Of a DNA stretch of 64,000 bases, positions 59,627 through 64,000 are shown piece by piece (position 1 is the first letter of the stretch; each line of letters begins with the position of its first letter). This stretch comes from Eretmocerus hayati (lineage: Eukaryota > Arthropoda > Insecta > Hymenoptera > Aphelinidae). The notes below the pieces were generated by a model. The model did no database searches. It was not told where the DNA came from and saw only the letters and a list, made by a program, of their open reading frames with translations. Where the stretch lies: NCBI GenBank assembly GCA_029851415.1, contig CM056743.1, positions 26,326,905-26,390,904 on the forward strand. Direction: 5' to 3'. A program made the translations under genes and the position numbers.

Positions 59627-62602
59627 AAATGAAGAGTACCTACCTTGAAACGTTGGTGTAAAAGTGGCCGTGCGTGGAAACATCCGCAGGTGATGGGGTT
59701 TTCCGTTAGAAAAAAACACGTTACATATAGGCTGTATGACGTAGACAGTGGCTATTATCGAAAATTTGATATAAACAATTACTAGTATATTATGCGTCGA
59801 GTGCCAAAAAACTTTGGTCTTTGCGATAACTTTGTTGGACGTCGGCAGCGAGGAAGCATGGAAACGGGCAGTTTGCGCGTCGAACCGTATAAATGATTTT
59901 TTCTGATCGCTCTATTTTCGCTGCTACTTGTTCACAAGAGAAGAAAAACCCTGGAACAGTAAGGGTGCACTAACAACTGATCCACTTCTTTCAAAATTCA
60001 GACATCTAAACGCAATCAGTGCTTGAAATCGATGCATATTCAGTTTTCTTCCCATCCAATCTACATCGATCGGCCTAATGGCCTCACGACAAGGAATCTA
60101 TCCCCTTTCTACCCCCCTCTTTCACCAAACTCTCACTAATGTCACTCGATCATGACTGTAAGATCTATACGCTATTCCAGCGATCGACCGTTTTCCTGAG
60201 CCTCTCGCATATTTATCGAGGTCGCATGCAAATTTACACGTTTCCCAGGCACCACTACCACAAAATGTGGCTCTCACGCGTTCTTCGATTGGTAGTACTT
60301 AATTATACGCGGTTCGTAGGGTTGAGTTGACCATTAGACTTGCCCACCTTCTCGCTCTTTAGAAAATTTTAATCAACAAATTCCATTTATAGCGAGAGCC
60401 TGCGAATGAAGTTAGGATTGTTCCTGTCGAAAGCCATTAGCGAGAGCCAGTCGATCGACGCGAAGGGTTATGTATGTGCGAGATGTAAAGGTATGTTTTC
60501 ATGAATGTAAATGTAAGAGAAGGATAACAGGGTTATGAATAAGAGCGATTGCGAATGGACGAGAAGGTCCTGTCGGCGGCAAGTTTGAGGGCGAGTTGTC
60601 GTTATGTAAAAGTCGAAATACATGGTGGGTACTTGAGTGATTGTACTCTCTTAGTTGTGGCGGACTGGAAAGGAGACGATTTTATCGTGTATACTATTTT
60701 GATAATGGTGGACTTGAGTTGTTTTGAACGCACTTTGTGAAGAATCCAATATTTAATAAGAGGAATCTGGACAATTCGGTGATGGTTGAATAGAATTTTT
60801 TTTCAACACTCGAATATGCGATGATACATCTCATGAATGAGCAAGACTCATTCTAATTTTGGAAAAAGTGAAAAAGATGTCATTCACACTACCCTCAATA
60901 TTTTCTTGTAGACTCAGAACGAATTCGCCTCATTTTTTACTATAATTATCTCATCTAGATGCTCCAGCCTATTTTCCGAAAAATTCTGAAGGTGCTCGTG
61001 GGCATGTTAAGATATATGTTAAAAGTTAGCGAAATATTGACAGCCAAGAGGTGCAATTTGCTCTACTCTTCTGTCCTTGGTATGATTCACGATCTTACGC
61101 TCACACTACTTTTTTTCTACTTTTCTCCAAAAAAGTAATCGATAGAAACTTAGTACGCTTCCTAGACATTTCATTTTGCACATTTTTTTCCAATCGATTA
61201 CTTTATTATTGCGTTAACCAAGTCTACTATATTGGATTTCCATTTGAATACTTTTTTATTCGCGTACTGGGGTAAGATAGAACGGCAGTAATATCGAAGT
61301 TTTCATCGTACACGAGTAATGAAGAGAGATTACAGTATAAACAAGTAAGTATCTCAAAGTGCCATAGATTTTTATCGCAGTAGCCAGGCCATCAACAACT
61401 GGTCAAAATCGTAGAACTTCAAAAATGTTGGGTGGGTTTCAAAATGAAAAATCACATTGCGTGATTTTCATTCAAATGTATGTTTAAAAGTCAGAGACTT
61501 GCAGAACTCGCTTTGCTCATTCTGACGACTGAATCTGCGCCCGAACTCGCAGTTGCATCACTCATCTTTCGCTCAACTCTAATGTCAAATTCACCTCATC
61601 CAGCCTGAGATTTCATCATCTGAACTATTCAGGGTGATATTTTGAAATAGCATCAATGAGAGCACCCCCAACCTCTGAGCACCTAACCTAAAAGTTTCTG
61701 TTAATTAGGTCTCACCATCATTCAAGTGACAATCCAAAAAATTCCTACTAGACGGGAAATTATGTAAGCGTTAAAGATCCACATGAAGTCCTGAACCAAA
61801 ATCTCCAGCTCTCGCGGGCACGATCTCATGAGCACGACTTCACGGCCAAACGGATGGACAATGGCCCGTCTCACCACGCCGGAGGTAGTTTACCCCTATA
61901 ATATATATCTCGTCGCTTACATTGGCTCATTGCCAGAAATGCATCCGCGCCGCTTGTGCTACAAGTGAACTTCTAACCCTTTCCCCACCCACCCCAATAT
62001 CCTTACCTACCCTCATCATTACACTTACTGTCGAAACACGCACATGTATACAATATAACACATGTGACATGTATTTTCATGTCGGTGAAGTGGGTAAATC
62101 TGGAAGGTGTAAAGTTGCGTTAAATTCATAGAGGCTAACCCTGTTGTTGCAACATCGTACTTCTAGTTTACATCAAGTCCTGTACGTACAATATCTATAA
62201 GAAGGGTTAGTAAGAGATAGAGAAGGTTGAATCTCTAGGGGGAAGAAGAGGAAACAAGACGGGGGATGACAGGGTATAGAGCGGCACCTGTGCGCTTATG
62301 AATGCGATTGCTATGGTATTATATATAGAGTGGGACGAGATGGGACGGAATGGGCAAGGGCTTTATGGACATTGCGATCGTAAATTTTCCGAGTTATGCA
62401 GCAACAGCAATAGCATCGAGTATAGTGGAGAGTAGAGCAGAACTGTTGCCAGACACTAAGGACGACATGGTCCTATCTACCTAACAGAAACAGGCGGTAG
62501 TCTATATATACATGTACTATATGGAAAAGGGATGCTCTTATTTATATGGTCGAAGCTTGTTTCAAGCATGTCAAGCATGATGCTTGAGAGATACGCTGTG
62601 TT
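59627..62602. other. Noncoding stretch
   Basis: No frames of note (under 75 codons). A short stem GAAAAATCAC/GTGATTTTCATT lies near 61446-61471. Otherwise nothing recognised. Confidence 0.45.
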
Positions 62603-62990
62603 TAAGGCGATGCGGTCACCGTGCACTGTGACCATGGACCTTGAAAATACACCTTACATAAAAAGTTTGATGATTCAAAGTGTGAATGGAGTTGTCGAGT
62701 ACTTGTTAATGTCCAAATGGTATTCCTCAATCCGTCGCTTAGCCCAAATCATAAGAGAATCGGAGAAAAGTGGGAATAACTCGGCCGCGGGGACCTCCTA
62801 ACCTATAATATACGCACATTTTCATTCCCAACTTTCTCCGATTCTATTGCAATTTGGGCTTAACGAAGAGCAGACGAATCTAAGTTAGATGATAACAAAT
62901 ATTTGTGCGCTCGTCGTTTAGCCCAAATCGCAACAGAATCGGAGAAAGTTGGGAATGATTTTCAGCTTGCATGGTGACCGCATCGCCTTA
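62603..62990. mobile_element. TA-flanked inverted-repeat element with alternating 50-bp motifs (388 bp)
   Basis: The ends are TA plus AGGCGATGCGGTCACC on both sides, a perfect 16-base terminal inverted repeat with TA target. Inside, a 50-bp motif (TTAGCCCAAATC...GAATCGGAGAAA...GTGGGAAT) occurs three times: about 62731-62780 forward, 62821-62873 reverse, 62913-62960 forward. The left end also holds GGTCACCGTGCACTGTGACC. Non-coding, Tc1/mariner-type MITE by target and ends. Confidence 0.8.
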
Positions 62991-64000
62991 GAAGCTTCCT
63001 GATATCGGCTGAAGACAACGTGTTGGTGAGATTTCCTAGAATTGTTTGAATCATTTTCAACATAGTTATTCAATTTGATCAAAAATTTTTCCCCAGAGAT
63101 TTTACTCATTGGCTTTGTGATTGATCGGTTCAATTAGAAGAGGTTAATTAATTCACCTCCGAGTTTTTTTTTCATTACGCGAAAATATTCTGCTCATTTG
63201 TGAAAATTGAGCTTCAAATTTTGTATGATCGCTCGCGGTGATATGTAATTTTGTCACAGGCAAATATTAGCTTGAGAGATTGGAATATTCAATTGCAAGA
63301 TATATAATACATGAAAATTAATCAAAATATTGTGTATTTTACAGATTGCAAATATGCATTCTGCCGAGAATCAATTTTGTGTGTACAATCGCCCGGGTCA
63401 TGAATTGTTTACAATTTTTATAAAAAAAACTCTTCCCGTCGAATTCTCTTCAATTATTTGATCTTGTCGAATGGATAATTTTTTTCTCGTATGAACTACA
63501 AACATCGTGATTGCGAGCATCTGTCATAATATTTACACTTTTCTTCAGAATTTCAATAAATTGCAAACTGATAGTGCAATATACAAAATATCGGGTCCTC
63601 CACTCATTATTGAATTATTTATCATATTGAGCAAATCTAGCTATTTCAATAACTTTCCAGCAAGCTAGTTATTGCTTATTATTGTAAAATTACACGCAAA
63701 GCGATCGGATCGCTCATCCCAACAACTTATACTCGGGCGCGAGTCTATCATCTTCATCACGAACATAGGACATTTAAATATTCACCCGAACTTATAGAAA
63801 GATCGAACATGGTTGTCGTGTGGCCGTCAGGCAGACGTTTTTTCCCTCATGATGGCCACCGTAAGAACCAGATTTAGCATAGGGTGCATGGAGTCGTGTT
63901 CATATTGAGTTTCTAGATCTACCAGATGGTTAAATTTCCATCAAATGCAAGAATGATTAGACTCGGCTCAAGATGAGTGATTTGTGCCGAATCATTAAGA
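62991..64000. other. Noncoding stretch, 3' end of window
   Basis: AT-rich up to about 63700, somewhat less so after. No repeats or frames of interest. Confidence 0.5.

Noticed and set aside
62731..62960. CRISPR-like spaced repeats
   Set aside because: Only three copies, alternating in orientation, inside a TA-flanked inverted-repeat element of eukaryotic DNA.

Overview
This is AT-rich eukaryotic DNA with many microsatellites, long homopolymers and transposon relics, and no complete gene that I can recognise. The type of elements (jockey/R1-like non-LTR retrotransposon, Tc1/mariner-like, piggyBac-like and CAGGGTG-ended DNA elements) and the abundance of CpG point to an arthropod, most likely an insect. 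Species and order cannot be fixed from the sequence. Open reading frames are short (159 codons at most) and, apart from one retrotransposon fragment, resemble no protein family I know. The window is best read as intergenic DNA or the inside of a very long intron. Two sites on the minus strand (near 933 and 30065) have a pyrimidine tract and 3' splice site fused directly to a consensus 5' splice site, as in recursive-splicing points of giant insect introns, so a minus-strand host gene is possible but unproven.

Layout. 1-4.7 kb: noncoding, microsatellites. 4.7-8.8 kb: two GC-rich hairpins of one family flank a 1.5-kb terminal-inverted-repeat element (5795-7325) that carries a decayed RNase H/zinc-knuckle fragment of a non-LTR retrotransposon. 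8.8-21 kb: noncoding with small inverted-repeat elements at 13.2, 15.2, 16.4 and 17.8 kb. 21-29 kb: a third GC-rich hairpin, a second copy of the 5.8-kb element in opposite orientation (24691-25634), a 0.4-kb palindrome (27.1-27.5) and a possible MITE (28.9-29.2). 29-39 kb: mostly featureless, with the second ratchet-like site. 39-54 kb: the densest repeat zone, with two imperfect palindromes of about 1 kb (39.2-40.4, 47.9-48.9), a near-perfect 44-bp hairpin (50.5), a mariner-like foldback element (50.9-51.7), two CAGGGTG-ended elements (45.2, 52.8) and a MITE nested in the second. 54-64 kb: mostly noncoding, one GC-richer island at 59.3-59.63 kb that might contain exons, and a 0.39-kb element with three alternating copies of a 50-bp motif (62.6-63.0).

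The strongest theme is the number of inverted repeats, from hairpins under 100 bp to palindromes over 1 kb. If a long transcript crosses the window, several would fold into long double-stranded RNA. A second theme is an octamer, GCAAGCTC/GAGCTTGC, that recurs far more often than composition predicts. All coordinates were read by eye; arm ends of imperfect palindromes are accurate to about 10-20 bases.
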